From Alphaproteobacteria bacterium (GTDB lineage Bacteria; Pseudomonadota; Alphaproteobacteria; Micavibrionales; Micavibrionaceae), in NCBI GenBank assembly GCA_016794145.1, contig JAEUKP010000024.1:26162-90161 (forward strand): a stretch of DNA of 64,000 nucleotides, read 5' to 3'. The notes under the pieces were generated by a model, which was given only the letters and a program-made list of their open reading frames with translations, did no database searches and was not told where the DNA came from. This document shows positions 18,461 through 27,182 of this stretch, one piece after another. The position numbers were made by a program, and so were the translations under genes. How positions within the stretch are numbered: position 1 is the first letter of the stretch; the number at the start of each line of letters is the position of its first letter.

Positions 18461-18901
18461 TCAATTTAATTTTTGCTGGGGTTCTGTAGATTGATGGCAT
18501 TCTCTGGCGGCCAAATTGATTTCTTTCCTGACATCGTCTATGTTCTTTCTTATAGACTCCCTATCATTAGACGTATCATCGTTGGTATATTGGACAACCA
18601 TACGCATCCACAATCGGAAAACAGCCGCATTCACAGCATTTTGGGCATTTTCTAAATCTTCTAGAGCTTCTTTCTGATATTTTTTAAGAAAATACTCACA
18701 AATCTGATTATCTTTACTCCCTTTATATCCTACAACTCTCAGAGAATGCTCCAACACCACACGGTTAGCATTGGTTATGATTGCATTGTCTTCAAGAGAA
18801 GAGGGATCTTCAGGGCCATCAAAAGGATGTAGAATTGCATTTGCTACTGCAAAAGCAACACTTAATCCCCCCAAACATTTGGCCACTATTTTATAATTCA
18901 T
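18461..18901 (-). CDS. Unrecognised secreted or anchored small protein
   Basis: 146 residues from the ATG at 18901, chosen because AGAGGA lies just upstream and because it starts a signal-peptide-like segment (MNYKIVAKCLGGLSVAFAVA). The frame is open 25 codons further upstream, but that start has no support. The rest is polar, with a helical, Ala/Glu-rich middle and three scattered Cys. Sixty-two bases separate it from the 418-residue gene on the same strand. Function unknown. Confidence 0.55.
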   Translation of the reverse strand: MNYKIVAKCLGGLSVAFAVANAILHPFDGPEDPSSLEDNAIITNANRVVLEHSLRVVGYKGSKDNQICEYFLKKYQKEALEDLENAQNAVNAAVFRLWMRMVVQYTNDDTSNDRESIRKNIDDVRKEINLAARECHQSTEPQQKLN

Positions 18902-19078
18902 ACAATCCTCTATGATTTTATTTTTCTTTCTGTTAAAGGGTTTCTCAAAATATGTCAAATAATCTTTTGTTGGCAAGCAGAGCCATTCCTTGACTTTTGC
19001 CTCTGTTCATGCGAAGACAGAGGCCAGAAAAAGGCGGTTTGCTTCGGCCATATCGGTTGACGGTCAAGTACAGTCCTC

Positions 19079-19130
19079 TATCGTCATGCCCGCAGTACAA
19101 AGCACATTCTGTGCTCCGCGGGGATGACAA
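19079..19130. repeat. Inverted repeat of the ATCGTCATGCCCGC / GCGGGGATGAC type
   Basis: CGTCATGCCCGC at about 19080 and GCGGGGATGAC at about 19119 form imperfect outer arms around AAGCACATTCTGTGCTC, which itself can fold. Same general type as the two-hairpin repeats. Confidence 0.55.
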
Positions 19131-19196
19131 AGATGAGAAGGTCTGTTCTTCACTGTCCACCGACATCATCGAAACCGACCCTCCTTTTTTACACCT

Positions 19197-19264
19197 TCGT
19201 CATCCCTGCGAAAGCAGGGATCTCATAGGTTAAGATTGAGATTCCGGCTTTCGCCGGAATGACG
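19197..19264. repeat. Two-hairpin dispersed repeat, copy B
   Basis: TCGTCAT, hairpin CCCTGC-GAAA-GCAGGG, a spacer of about 18 bases, hairpin TTCCGGC-TTTC-GCCGGAA, then TGACG. It has the same order and loop sequences as 10874-10943, with compensatory changes in the stems. It ends about 35 bases before pnp. Confidence 0.8.
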
Positions 19265-19298
19265 CATCTTTAAAAAACAACTTTGAAAGGTAAACTGT

Positions 19299-21449
19299 AT
19301 GTTTAAAACATTCCGCCAAGAAATTGATTTTGCAGGCAAAAAAATAATTCTTGAAACTGGAAAAATCGCCCGTCAAGCCGACGGTGCTGTTATGGCCACG
19401 ATGGGGGGCACGTCTGTTTTGTGTACCGCCGTTGCGGCAAAATCGGTGAAAGCCGGTCAGGATTTCTTCCCTTTAACCGTTCACTATTTTGAAAAATTCT
19501 ATGCAGCCGGACGTATTCCTGGCGGATTCTTCAAACGCGAAACCAAACCTTCGGACGCAGAAACATTGATTGCCCGTCTGATCGACCGCCCGATTCGCCC
19601 TCTGTTCCCGGAAGAATTCCTGAACGAAGTGCAAATCGTTTGTACCACCATGTCGCATGATGGTGAACACTTCCCTGATATCCTGGCATTAATCGGATCA
19701 TCTGCCGCGCTGTGCCTTGCTGGCGTTCCATTTATGGGCCCGGTTGCCGGATGCCGCGTCGGGTACAAAAACGGTCAATACCTGATCAACCCAAGCATCT
19801 CGGAAATGGAAGGCTCTGCGCTGGATCTGGTTGTTGCCGGTACCACCGAAGGCGTTCTGATGGTTGAGTCCGAAGCCAAGGAATTGGATGAATCGACCAT
19901 GCTCGGGGCTGTTATGGCCGGATGGAAATCTTTCCAACCTGTGATCCAAGGCATTATTTCTCTTGCTGAAAAAGCCGCGAAAGAACCATGGGACGTTCCA
20001 ACAGTTCCGGACCACATCACCGCGATGGAATCCGCCCTTAAAGCAAAATACGAAGGGCAATTCCGCGAGGCCTATGGCATCCGTGTCAAACAAGATCGTT
20101 ATGCCGCTGTTGGCGCCGTAAAAGATGCGGCGATCGTAGAATTCACCAATGACGACGCCGGAATCAGCAAAGAAGCCGTGGCCAATGCCTGCTTCAAACT
20201 GGAATCCGCTGTCGTGCGCGGTGACATCCTGAAAACCAAAACCCGTATTGATGGCCGGACAACCTCGGACATTCGCCCGATCGTGTGCGAAGTCGGTATT
20301 CTGCCACGCGTTCACGGGTCGGCTCTCTTTACACGTGGCGAAACCCAAGCGATTGTGGTCACCACGTTGGGAACCGGTCAAGACGAACAACTGATTGACT
20401 CGATCATCGGGGAATATAAAGAAGCGTTTATGTTGCACTATAACTTCCCACCTTACTCGGTTGGTGAGTGTGGTCGCATGGGTGCCCCCGGACGTCGTGA
20501 AATCGGTCATGGGAAACTCGCATGGCGCGCCATTCACCCCTTGATTCCGGCCGCCGAAGATTTCCCGTACACCCTGCGCGTGGTATCGGAAATCACTGAG
20601 TCGAACGGATCGTCGTCGATGGCAACTGTCTGCGGAACATCCCTCTCTCTGATGGATGCTGGCGTTCCTCTGCCAAAACCGATTGCAGGGATTGCCATGG
20701 GTCTGATTAAAGACGGCAGTGATTTTGCTGTTCTCTCGGACATTCTGGGTGATGAAGATCACTTGGGCGATATGGACTTTAAAGTCGCGGGGACCGCCGA
20801 CGGGATCACCGCTTTGCAAATGGACATCAAGATCACCTCGATCACCGAGGAAATCATGAAAATCGCTCTGGCACAGGCCCAACAAGGTCGCCTGCACATC
20901 CTTGGCGAAATGTCCAAAGCATTGAACACATCCCGCGGAGAAATCAGCCAATTTGCTCCACAAATGGCGGTCATCAATATCCCGACCGACAAAATCCGTG
21001 AAGTCATTGGAACCGGCGGGAAAGTCATTCGCGAGATCATCGAAAAAACCGGTGCGAAAATCGATATCGAAGACGACGGAACCATCAAAATTTCCGCAGT
21101 CGAAGGATCGGCGATCGACATGGCCATCGAAATCATCCGTGGCATCACCGACGAACCTGAAGTCAACAAAGTCTACAACGGCAAAGTCGTGAAAATCATG
21201 GACTTTGGGGCCTTTGTGAACTTTATGGGCGGTCGTGACGGTCTGGTTCACATTTCCGAACTGGCCGACCATCGCGTAGCCAAAACCACCGATGTCGTAT
21301 CCGAAGGCCAGGACGTCAAAGTCATGGTGACCGGATTTGACGATCGCGGCAAAATCAAATTGTCGATGAAACGCGTGGATCAAGCCACCGGCGAACCGAT
21401 TGCGCCAAAACCAAAAGAAGACCGCGCTGACGAACAAGCCGCAGGTTAA
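19299..21449 (+). CDS. pnp: Polyribonucleotide nucleotidyltransferase (PNPase)
   Basis: 3'-to-5' phosphorolytic exoribonuclease, trimeric, a core of RNA decay. 716 residues: first RNase PH domain (about 1-210) with [19 protein letters not shown], helical linker, second RNase PH domain (about 310-540) with [17 protein letters not shown] and [17 protein letters not shown] domain with the [15 protein letters not shown] loop (about 565-580), and an S1 domain starting at [21 protein letters not shown] lies before ATG 19299. The usual upstream partner rpsO is not here; two orphan genes and repeats are in its place. A strong terminator follows. Confidence 0.99.
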   Translation: MFKTFRQEIDFAGKKIILETGKIARQADGAVMATMGGTSVLCTAVAAKSVKAGQDFFPLTVHYFEKFYAAGRIPGGFFKRETKPSDAETLIARLIDRPIRPLFPEEFLNEVQIVCTTMSHDGEHFPDILALIGSSAALCLAGVPFMGPVAGCRVGYKNGQYLINPSISEMEGSALDLVVAGTTEGVLMVESEAKELDESTMLGAVMAGWKSFQPVIQGIISLAEKAAKEPWDVPTVPDHITAMESALKAKYEGQFREAYGIRVKQDRYAAVGAVKDAAIVEFTNDDAGISKEAVANACFKLESAVVRGDILKTKTRIDGRTTSDIRPIVCEVGILPRVHGSALFTRGETQAIVVTTLGTGQDEQLIDSIIGEYKEAFMLHYNFPPYSVGECGRMGAPGRREIGHGKLAWRAIHPLIPAAEDFPYTLRVVSEITESNGSSSMATVCGTSLSLMDAGVPLPKPIAGIAMGLIKDGSDFAVLSDILGDEDHLGDMDFKVAGTADGITALQMDIKITSITEEIMKIALAQAQQGRLHILGEMSKALNTSRGEISQFAPQMAVINIPTDKIREVIGTGGKVIREIIEKTGAKIDIEDDGTIKISAVEGSAIDMAIEIIRGITDEPEVNKVYNGKVVKIMDFGAFVNFMGGRDGLVHISELADHRVAKTTDVVSEGQDVKVMVTGFDDRGKIKLSMKRVDQATGEPIAPKPKEDRADEQAAG

Positions 21450-21470
21450 GTCTTTCAAGATACTGTTTTA

Positions 21471-21499
21471 AATCCTCCCCCAACGGGGAGGATTTTTTT
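21471..21499 (+). terminator. pnp terminator
   Basis: 10-bp stem AATCCTCCCC / GGGGAGGATT, loop CAAC, then a seven-T run. Confidence 0.9.
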
Positions 21500-21566
21500 A
21501 TTGACAACAAATATCAAGTTATATTATGTGAATTATTGTATTCTTATAAAAAAGGAGATTATAAAA

Positions 21567-21893
21567 ATGAGTTGTGACGACAATTGGTATGAGCATATAA
21601 TCCAGACAATATCCGCAGTACTTCACAAAGATGCGAGCGTTCAAGAATTTGCAGCATCTTTCTATGAACTTGATTCTTCTATAGTTGGCCCTAATGCTAA
21701 TCTTAATGAGATACGCGATATCCTTAAAAAGGCAGTTTCTCTATATGGCAAAAAAGATGTTCTGGAAATTGTTGGGTGTGCCGCACTTACAGAAGAAAAA
21801 AATTCACTTCTTCAAACCTATCTTGAGAATTGGTTTTTAACCAACAACACTATCCCCTCTTCACCCCCACAAGAACCAAGCCCCTCGCCATAA
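21567..21893 (+). CDS. Unrecognised small soluble protein
   Basis: 108 residues from ATG 21567, chosen because AAGGAG lies 10 bases upstream; the frame is open further upstream without a ribosome site. Acidic and probably helical, with a tail rich in Pro and Ser (PSSPPQEPSPSP). No family recognised. AT-rich, unlike pnp. It converges on the next gene with a shared terminator between. Confidence 0.55.
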   Translation: MSCDDNWYEHIIQTISAVLHKDASVQEFAASFYELDSSIVGPNANLNEIRDILKKAVSLYGKKDVLEIVGCAALTEEKNSLLQTYLENWFLTNNTIPSSPPQEPSPSP

Positions 21894-21940
21894 AACAATC
21901 CCTAAAGCTATCACCTACATCAAAGAAAGTATTGTCATCC

Positions 21941-21967
21941 AAAACCTCTGTGAATTCCAGAGGTTTT
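21941..21967. terminator. Bidirectional terminator between two small convergent genes
   Basis: Perfect 10-bp arms AAAACCTCTG / CAGAGGTTTT with a 7-base loop. The A/T ends give a short T-run on both strands. Confidence 0.7.
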
Positions 21968-22005
21968 GAATCGCGTATTGATAAAAATTTCCACATGTCA
22001 CGAGG

Positions 22006-22467
22006 TTAGGTTGGAAATGGCCCATAAACATTGCCTGGAGCATTTCCATGGATATTAGAACCAGGGTTGTTTCCATGGATATCTTGGGGCTCATTTCCTT
22101 GAATATTTTGCCCGCTGCTCGCAAAATCGTTTCCTGGGGAGGAATAAATTACTTCGGTCGGCGGAGAAAGGTTTACAAATCCAGTGTCTTCAGGGGGGGG
22201 ATCTACAACAGAATCTGCTATCGAATCAACTCCAACTGGATCAACAACAGTCCCAGATAAAGTGGAGACGCCGGAGACCACATCTGAACCGGCATCCAAG
22301 GCATTACCAACATCCAAACAGTCCCCAATAAAGTCGATTGCAGTACACGCGTCTTTAATGAGTAGCGCTTGAGCAGCAGTCCCTATAACTGCTTTAGCAG
22401 CAGCGCCTGCAAAAAGCTTAGTAAGAATTACTTTTCCTATTATAAGTTCCAATCCACCTAGAAGCAT
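22006..22467 (-). CDS. Unrecognised small Gly/Ala-rich protein with C-terminal IHGN-type repeats
   Basis: 153 residues. The N-terminal 45 residues are hydrophobic and rich in Gly and Ala (LAGAAAKAVIGTAAQALL type), followed by two Cys (DACTAIDFIGDCLD). The C-terminus has near-repeats IQGNEPQD / IHGNNPGSN / IHGNAPGN / VYGPFP. GGAAGG lies ahead of ATG 22467. A bacteriocin-like or otherwise membrane-active secreted peptide is one possibility from composition alone; no export or immunity gene is nearby, so this is weak. Confidence 0.5.
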   Translation of the reverse strand: MLLGGLELIIGKVILTKLFAGAAAKAVIGTAAQALLIKDACTAIDFIGDCLDVGNALDAGSDVVSGVSTLSGTVVDPVGVDSIADSVVDPPPEDTGFVNLSPPTEVIYSSPGNDFASSGQNIQGNEPQDIHGNNPGSNIHGNAPGNVYGPFPT

Positions 22468-22861
22468 AATCTTATTCCTTCCATAAAAAATGTTAAAAAA
22501 GCCTATGACACTTTTTATAAAGTGCCATTGATCATCAAGTATATGTTGTTAAATTCAGAGAGTTGATAAACGCTTATACTTCAAATTAACCTCCTGTTTA
22601 TAAACCAGAACAGACAATATCCGCTCCAGATTCTATTATTTTAAAAAATACCGAGGGAAGTGGTTTTAAAAGACAGAACTCCACATAACACGGTACCTAA
22701 ACAGGACCATAGCGTGGTGTTCGCTATAGCGCTTCTTAGCTTTTTTTACGCGGCGCAAGCTGCCCTTTTAAATTCCGCGAATATTGGCGAATGAAACCAA
22801 TAGTTACGATCATACAAACATAAAATTATAATTAAATCAATATTTAAGATGTTAAATAATT
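22468..22861. other. AT-rich gene-free spacer
   Basis: About 390 bases without a credible gene. One GC-richer patch near 22710-22780 contains GCGCTTCTTAGCTTTTTTTACG, but I see no clear stem for a terminator. Presumably carries upstream signals of the minus-strand small gene. Confidence 0.4.
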
Positions 22862-22889
22862 TTGTTGAAAAACAAATTGGAATTATAAT
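22862..22889 (+). promoter_or_regulatory. Predicted promoter upstream of the glycerophosphodiesterase gene
   Basis: TTGTTG (22862-22867), 16 bases, perfect TATAAT (22884-22889). The leader to the ATG at 22998 would be about 100 bases. Confidence 0.4.
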
Positions 22890-22997
22890 ACTATTTCTGA
22901 CCAATTTTTTGATCATAAAATAAAGCCGTCCATTGCTTTACCGAAAGCAATACCTGCGATATATTGCTCTATCAAACAAAAGATTGGTTTTTGAAAT

Positions 22998-23744
22998 ATG
23001 CCTCTTAAGCTTCCTACTATTATCGGACATCGCGGTGCAAAGGCTTATGCCCCCGAAAATACTATCGAATCCATTCATACTGCAGCCGATATGGGCTGCA
23101 AATGGGTTGAACTGGATGTCAAACTTACCAAGGACTCCGTACCGATTATTATGCATGATGATGACCTTGACCGCACAACAAACGGACATGGCCCCGTCGC
23201 ACAAATCACTTACGCTGACCTCTGCCATCTTGAGGCCGGTAGCTGGTTTTCCGAGAGTTTTTCGGGGATTAAGATTCCAACACTCGAAGAAGCCATCGAG
23301 GTTATCCTTGCCCGCGACCTTGGCGTCAATCTTGAGATCAAGCCTTGCCCCGGTCGCGAAAAAGAAACGGCTGAAGCAATGCTTGACCACCTCTCGCAAT
23401 TCTGGGATGACCGTGATCGTTTATTGATTTCCAGTTTCTCTCATGTCTCTCTTGAGATCGCAGCAGAAATGGCTGAAGACTGGTATCGGGGGCTTCTTCT
23501 TGAATCAGACCCCATCCCCAATTGGTTAGAACTGGCTGATTATCTGGAGGTAACAACAATCAATATTGATGGAAGAACCGCAGAAAGAGAGTTTGTAGAA
23601 GATATTTTAGACACACAACGGATGATCCTTGCCTATACAATCAATGACCCACAGCTTGCCCTACAATTGCGACAATGGGGTGTTGATGCGATGTTCACAG
23701 ATGACCCAGATGCAGTGAATGAAACACTATTCAAACCCCATTAA
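22998..23744 (+). CDS. ugpQ: Glycerophosphodiester phosphodiesterase
   Basis: Hydrolyses glycerophosphodiesters to glycerol 3-phosphate and an alcohol. 248 residues with no signal peptide, so the cytoplasmic UgpQ type. GDPD motifs: IIGHRGAKAYAPENTIES (catalytic His, Arg, Glu), VELDVKLTKDSVPIIMHDD with the metal-binding E-x-D and second His, and LEIKP. ATG 22998 lacks a strong ribosome site but is the only start that gives a full domain. The symbol is by family resemblance. Confidence 0.92.
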   Translation: MPLKLPTIIGHRGAKAYAPENTIESIHTAADMGCKWVELDVKLTKDSVPIIMHDDDLDRTTNGHGPVAQITYADLCHLEAGSWFSESFSGIKIPTLEEAIEVILARDLGVNLEIKPCPGREKETAEAMLDHLSQFWDDRDRLLISSFSHVSLEIAAEMAEDWYRGLLLESDPIPNWLELADYLEVTTINIDGRTAEREFVEDILDTQRMILAYTINDPQLALQLRQWGVDAMFTDDPDAVNETLFKPH

Positions 23745-23752
23745 AAATGCGA

Positions 23753-24223
23753 TTAAGCTGCAACACGTAGCTCTTTCGACAAGGCATCCAGAACGGCATT
23801 GACCAATTTGGGTTCCGAAGATTCAAAAAAACTCGATGTGATATTCATATAATCCGATATAATGATAGGTGCATCAATATCATGATGCGCCATCAGTTCA
23901 TACGCACCACACACCAGGATAGATGTCAAAAGCGGTTCAACATTATTTGCCAGTTTTAAACGCGGTTGAATAATTTGTTGCAAATCCCCCCATCGATCTG
24001 TGACCCCGGCCAATATATTACGAAACAAAGGCTGATCAGGGGGGATCATCTGGGCATGATGTGGTCCACCATCCTCTAGATCCATTCCGATGCGATGGGT
24101 TATAAATTCATCATGTAGTTTTGACGGGGGTTCCTTATTCTGAATTGCTTGATAAACGGCTTGGACCGCAAATAATCGGGCTGCTGTCTTACGCGCCTTC
24201 AAAGACCCTTTGGCTGTCGACAT
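23753..24223 (-). CDS. nusB: Transcription antitermination factor NusB
   Basis: Binds boxA RNA with S10 during rRNA antitermination. 156 residues, all-helical fold: KARKTAARLFAVQAVYQ at the N-terminus, then the C-terminal pattern LLTSILVCGAYELMAHHD, PIIISDYMNITSSFF and KLVNAVLDAL. I start at ATG 24223, one base after the ribH stop, with GGAGGGG upstream; a GTG five codons earlier is possible. ribH-nusB is the classical pair. Confidence 0.95.
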   Translation of the reverse strand: MSTAKGSLKARKTAARLFAVQAVYQAIQNKEPPSKLHDEFITHRIGMDLEDGGPHHAQMIPPDQPLFRNILAGVTDRWGDLQQIIQPRLKLANNVEPLLTSILVCGAYELMAHHDIDAPIIISDYMNITSSFFESSEPKLVNAVLDALSKELRVAA

Positions 24224-24224
24224 T

Positions 24225-24716
24225 CTATACCCCTCCACAAGCTTGTTTTAACGAAAGCATTGACAAAGCCGCAAGCGCAGCTGCCCCACCCTTATTTTGA
24301 TGATTTTTATCTGCACGATCAAGCGCCTGATCGATGGTTTCAACGGTTAGAATGCCATTCCCAACTGCCAAATCATGCTTGATCGAGACCTCCATAATTC
24401 CACGGGCACTTTCATTAGAGACAATCTCGTAATGCGTCGTCTCCCCGCGAATAACACACCCCAATACAACATAGGCATCGAAACAACGGCCATTCTGACG
24501 CCGCGCCGCATATTGCAAAGCAACCGGAATTTCCAAGGCCCCTGGAACAGTTATTTTTTCGAAAGTTGCACCAACATTGTTTAAGGTATCGGTCACACCG
24601 TCCATCAACATATCATTGATATCATCATAAAACCGTGCCTCAAGAATCAAAACATGCGGAGGATTCAAAAACTGTAATGCGCTAACAGCATTATGTGTGT
24701 GTCCAATGTTCACCAT
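24225..24716 (-). CDS. ribH: 6,7-dimethyl-8-ribityllumazine synthase
   Basis: Penultimate step of riboflavin synthesis. 163 residues from ATG 24716; AAAGG lies about 9 bases before it. Family motifs: ARFYDDINDML, VPGALEIPVALQ (substrate-binding), VVLGCVIRGETTHYEIV with the catalytic His region, and GNGILTVET. Other rib genes are not in the window, so it is separated from ribD, ribE and ribBA. Co-transcribed with nusB. Confidence 0.96.
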   Translation of the reverse strand: MVNIGHTHNAVSALQFLNPPHVLILEARFYDDINDMLMDGVTDTLNNVGATFEKITVPGALEIPVALQYAARRQNGRCFDAYVVLGCVIRGETTHYEIVSNESARGIMEVSIKHDLAVGNGILTVETIDQALDRADKNHQNKGGAAALAALSMLSLKQACGGV

Positions 24717-24776
24717 GTGCAATAACCTTTTGGTTTTTAAAGTCTATGTTTGCATTCAAACCAAACTTGAAGAAAA

Positions 24777-24853
24777 TGGGGCGACTGATGGGGCTCGAAC
24801 CCACGACCACTCGGACCACAACCGAGGGCTCTACCAGCTGAGCTACAGCCGCC
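24777..24853 (-). tRNA. tRNA-His (anticodon GTG)
   Basis: On the minus strand: acceptor GCGGCTG pairs with CAGTCGC, D-arm GCTCAGCTGGTAGAGC, anticodon stem CTCGG / CCGAG around TTGTGGT (anticodon GTG), and T-arm GTGGGTTCGAGCCCCAT. A G precedes the acceptor stem (the G-1 position) opposite a C discriminator, and CCA is encoded. The gene is divergent from glnA. Confidence 0.95.
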
Positions 24854-25013
24854 ACAAGAGAGGATCTTCTTATGCTTAAAATATCTTCATTTGTCCAGTG
24901 AAAAAATCATATATTTTTGTGGACGATGCCATATAACTATGCTAACTAACATTCAAATCAAGCATGCCAGCCATGCATTTTACTCATATTTAACATTGTA
25001 TTGGGAGATCTCT

Positions 25014-26468
25014 ATGACATCATCAACTGGCGTAAAAGTCAAAAGCGCCGCAGAATTCGTTAAGTTTATCACTGAAAATGCGATTGTCTATGTTGATTTT
25101 GTGTTTGCAGATTTGCGCGGAAAGCAACAGCATACAACACAACATGTCACAACAATTGATGAAGATTTGTTAAAAACAGGTATTTATTTTGATGGTTCAT
25201 CGATTGCGGGGTGGAAGGCCATTAACGAGTCCGATATGATTTTGATGCCTGACTATAACAAAATAGCAATGGACCCATTTGCTGCACAACCGACTGTTAA
25301 AATCTACTGTGATGTTTATGAGCCGTCAAAAAAAGCAGATGGTTCCGGCGGAGGCCAACCCTATTCCCGGTGCCCGCGTTCCGTTGCAAAAGCTGCGGTG
25401 AAATATATGTCGACAACTGGAATCGGTGATGCTGCGTTCTTTGGACCAGAGGCTGAATTCTTCATTTTCGATGATGTGCGTTACTCTGTAAAAATGAACA
25501 AGGTTGGCTTTGAAGTTGATAGCATCGAAAGCCCCCACAACACTGATAAAATCTATGGTGAAGGCAATCTGGCACACCGGGCAGCCGTCAAAGGTGGATA
25601 TTTTCCTGATGCCCCGATTGATACGGGGAGCGATATCCGCGCTGAAATGCTCTCTGTCATTCACGGAATGGGCGTTGAAGTTGAAAAACATCACCATGAA
25701 GTTGCAACAGCCCAGCATGAGTTAGGTATTAAATTCTCGACCCTTGTCGATTGTGGTGACAACATGCAGATTTACAAATACGCTGTCCACAATGTCGCCG
25801 CAGCCTATGGCAAAACAGCAACCTTTATGCCAAAACCAATGTTTGGTGACAACGGTTCTGGAATGCATGTCCATCAATCGATCTGGAAAGGATCAACCCC
25901 CTTGTTTGCAGGGGATTTATATGCCGGACTATCTGAAACCGCTCTCTTTTATATTGGCGGGATCATTAAACATGCGAAAGCATTAAATGCTTTTACCAAC
26001 CCAACAACCAATAGCTATAAACGCTTGGTCCCAGGATACGAGGCTCCTGTCTTATTGGCTTATTCATCCCGCAACCGCTCTGCCTCTTGCCGTATCCCGC
26101 ATTCTGCTTCACCAAAAGGGAAACGTGTTGAGGTTCGCTTCCCTGATCCTTGCGCAAACCCATATTTGGCTTACGCAGCGATGCTTATGGCTGGACTGGA
26201 TGGAATTCAGAATAAGATTCATCCCGGCGAAGCCCATGATAAGAATCTTTACGATCTGCCTCCTGAAGAACTTGCAAAAGTTCCAACTGTCTGTGGCTCA
26301 CTTCGCGAGGCATTAAATGCTCTGAAATCGGATCATGCCTTCCTCACAGCAGGCGGCGTCTTTTCCGAAGACCTGATCAATGCCTTTATTGATCTGAAAA
26401 TGGAAGAAGTCATGGCCTATGAAACAATGCCGCACCCTATTGAGTACAGCCTGTATTATTCTTCATAA
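25014..26468 (+). CDS. glnA: Glutamine synthetase type I
   Basis: Joins ammonia to glutamate with ATP; dodecameric. 484 residues from ATG 25014, chosen for GGGAGA upstream and because the family N-terminus starts here. Motifs: YFDGSSIAGWKAINESDM, GPEAEFFIFD (metal ligands), KPMFGDNGSGMHVHQSIWK, NPTTNSYKRLVPGYEAP (ATP/glutamate site), SRNRSASCRIP and the adenylylation-loop Tyr in NLYDLPPEE. This places it in the group controlled by GlnE adenylylation. No glnB lies upstream, unlike the common alphaproteobacterial glnB-glnA order. Confidence 0.98.
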   Translation: MTSSTGVKVKSAAEFVKFITENAIVYVDFVFADLRGKQQHTTQHVTTIDEDLLKTGIYFDGSSIAGWKAINESDMILMPDYNKIAMDPFAAQPTVKIYCDVYEPSKKADGSGGGQPYSRCPRSVAKAAVKYMSTTGIGDAAFFGPEAEFFIFDDVRYSVKMNKVGFEVDSIESPHNTDKIYGEGNLAHRAAVKGGYFPDAPIDTGSDIRAEMLSVIHGMGVEVEKHHHEVATAQHELGIKFSTLVDCGDNMQIYKYAVHNVAAAYGKTATFMPKPMFGDNGSGMHVHQSIWKGSTPLFAGDLYAGLSETALFYIGGIIKHAKALNAFTNPTTNSYKRLVPGYEAPVLLAYSSRNRSASCRIPHSASPKGKRVEVRFPDPCANPYLAYAAMLMAGLDGIQNKIHPGEAHDKNLYDLPPEELAKVPTVCGSLREALNALKSDHAFLTAGGVFSEDLINAFIDLKMEEVMAYETMPHPIEYSLYYSS

Positions 26469-26487
26469 ACAAGAGTTCTGCGTCCTT

Positions 26488-26514
26488 AAAACCCCGCCTT
26501 ATTGGCGGGGTTTT
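26488..26514 (+). terminator. glnA terminator
   Basis: 11-bp stem AAAACCCCGCC / GGCGGGGTTTT with loop TTATT. Confidence 0.9.
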
Positions 26515-26633
26515 ATTAAAAGAAGGCAAAAATAAGACCAAAATATACGCCTAAAGAATATATCCTTAATTCAACTATTATTTTCTGGAAATAACCTACT
26601 ATAAAGCTTATGTTTTGACCAAAATTCTAAATT

Positions 26634-27182
26634 ATGAAAAACAATATGCGTCCAATTAAAAGAAACCATTTAAGCAAAATCTTTGAGCAATTAACCTCTC
26701 GAAATGAAATCCACAAGCTGACTGAGTCAAATCTTGATTCTATCAATATGCTAGCCCATAGCATATTAAGAAAAGTTGAGGATGGGACTATTCCCCCTCC
26801 TCCAATCACTCCTGAAAATGCCATTGATTATTTAAATCAAGCAGATAAATCTGCGATTGATTACTGCCTCTTTCAATTAACCAAATTTAAGTGGCCACAA
26901 TCTTCCACTCTCTCAATTTACCCATACCACGTCGCAGCCGCAATGCACCTTTTTAATGCGGCCTACATGGCACACCAAATAGTTCGGAACACAGAGACAA
27001 AGACAGAGAGAGATACGAGCTTAATTTTCAAAGCACATGATTGCCAGAAACAAATACCCTGGATAAATCGGGCAATATTACAAGTTTTAAGGATAGCACG
27101 CATAGATTATTATTTAGAAGAAAGACTGCAAGCCCGTGGATCTCTCCTCTTATCTGAAGTTAGAAACCTATCTTACCCGTAA
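26634..27182 (+). CDS. Unrecognised small AT-rich gene, 3' end overlaps uvrB
   Basis: 182 residues, basic N-terminus ([11 protein letters not shown] from the second ATG at 26646), mostly helical by composition, no membrane span. No family recognised. No clear ribosome site precedes either ATG. Its last 15 bases overlap the 3' end of uvrB on the other strand. It is probably real because the frame is long in AT-rich sequence, but expression is unproven. Confidence 0.45.
   Translation: MKNNMRPIKRNHLSKIFEQLTSRNEIHKLTESNLDSINMLAHSILRKVEDGTIPPPPITPENAIDYLNQADKSAIDYCLFQLTKFKWPQSSTLSIYPYHVAAAMHLFNAAYMAHQIVRNTETKTERDTSLIFKAHDCQKQIPWINRAILQVLRIARIDYYLEERLQARGSLLLSEVRNLSYP

Noticed and set aside
19698..21458. 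A 586-residue open frame on the minus strand
   Set aside because: It is antisense to pnp. The product is full of Phe, Asp and His in the manner of a frame created by the codon bias of the real gene, and shows no family pattern.
22933..23427. A 164-residue open frame overlapping the glycerophosphodiesterase gene
   Set aside because: Different frame of a gene with clear GDPD motifs; the product has no recognisable pattern.
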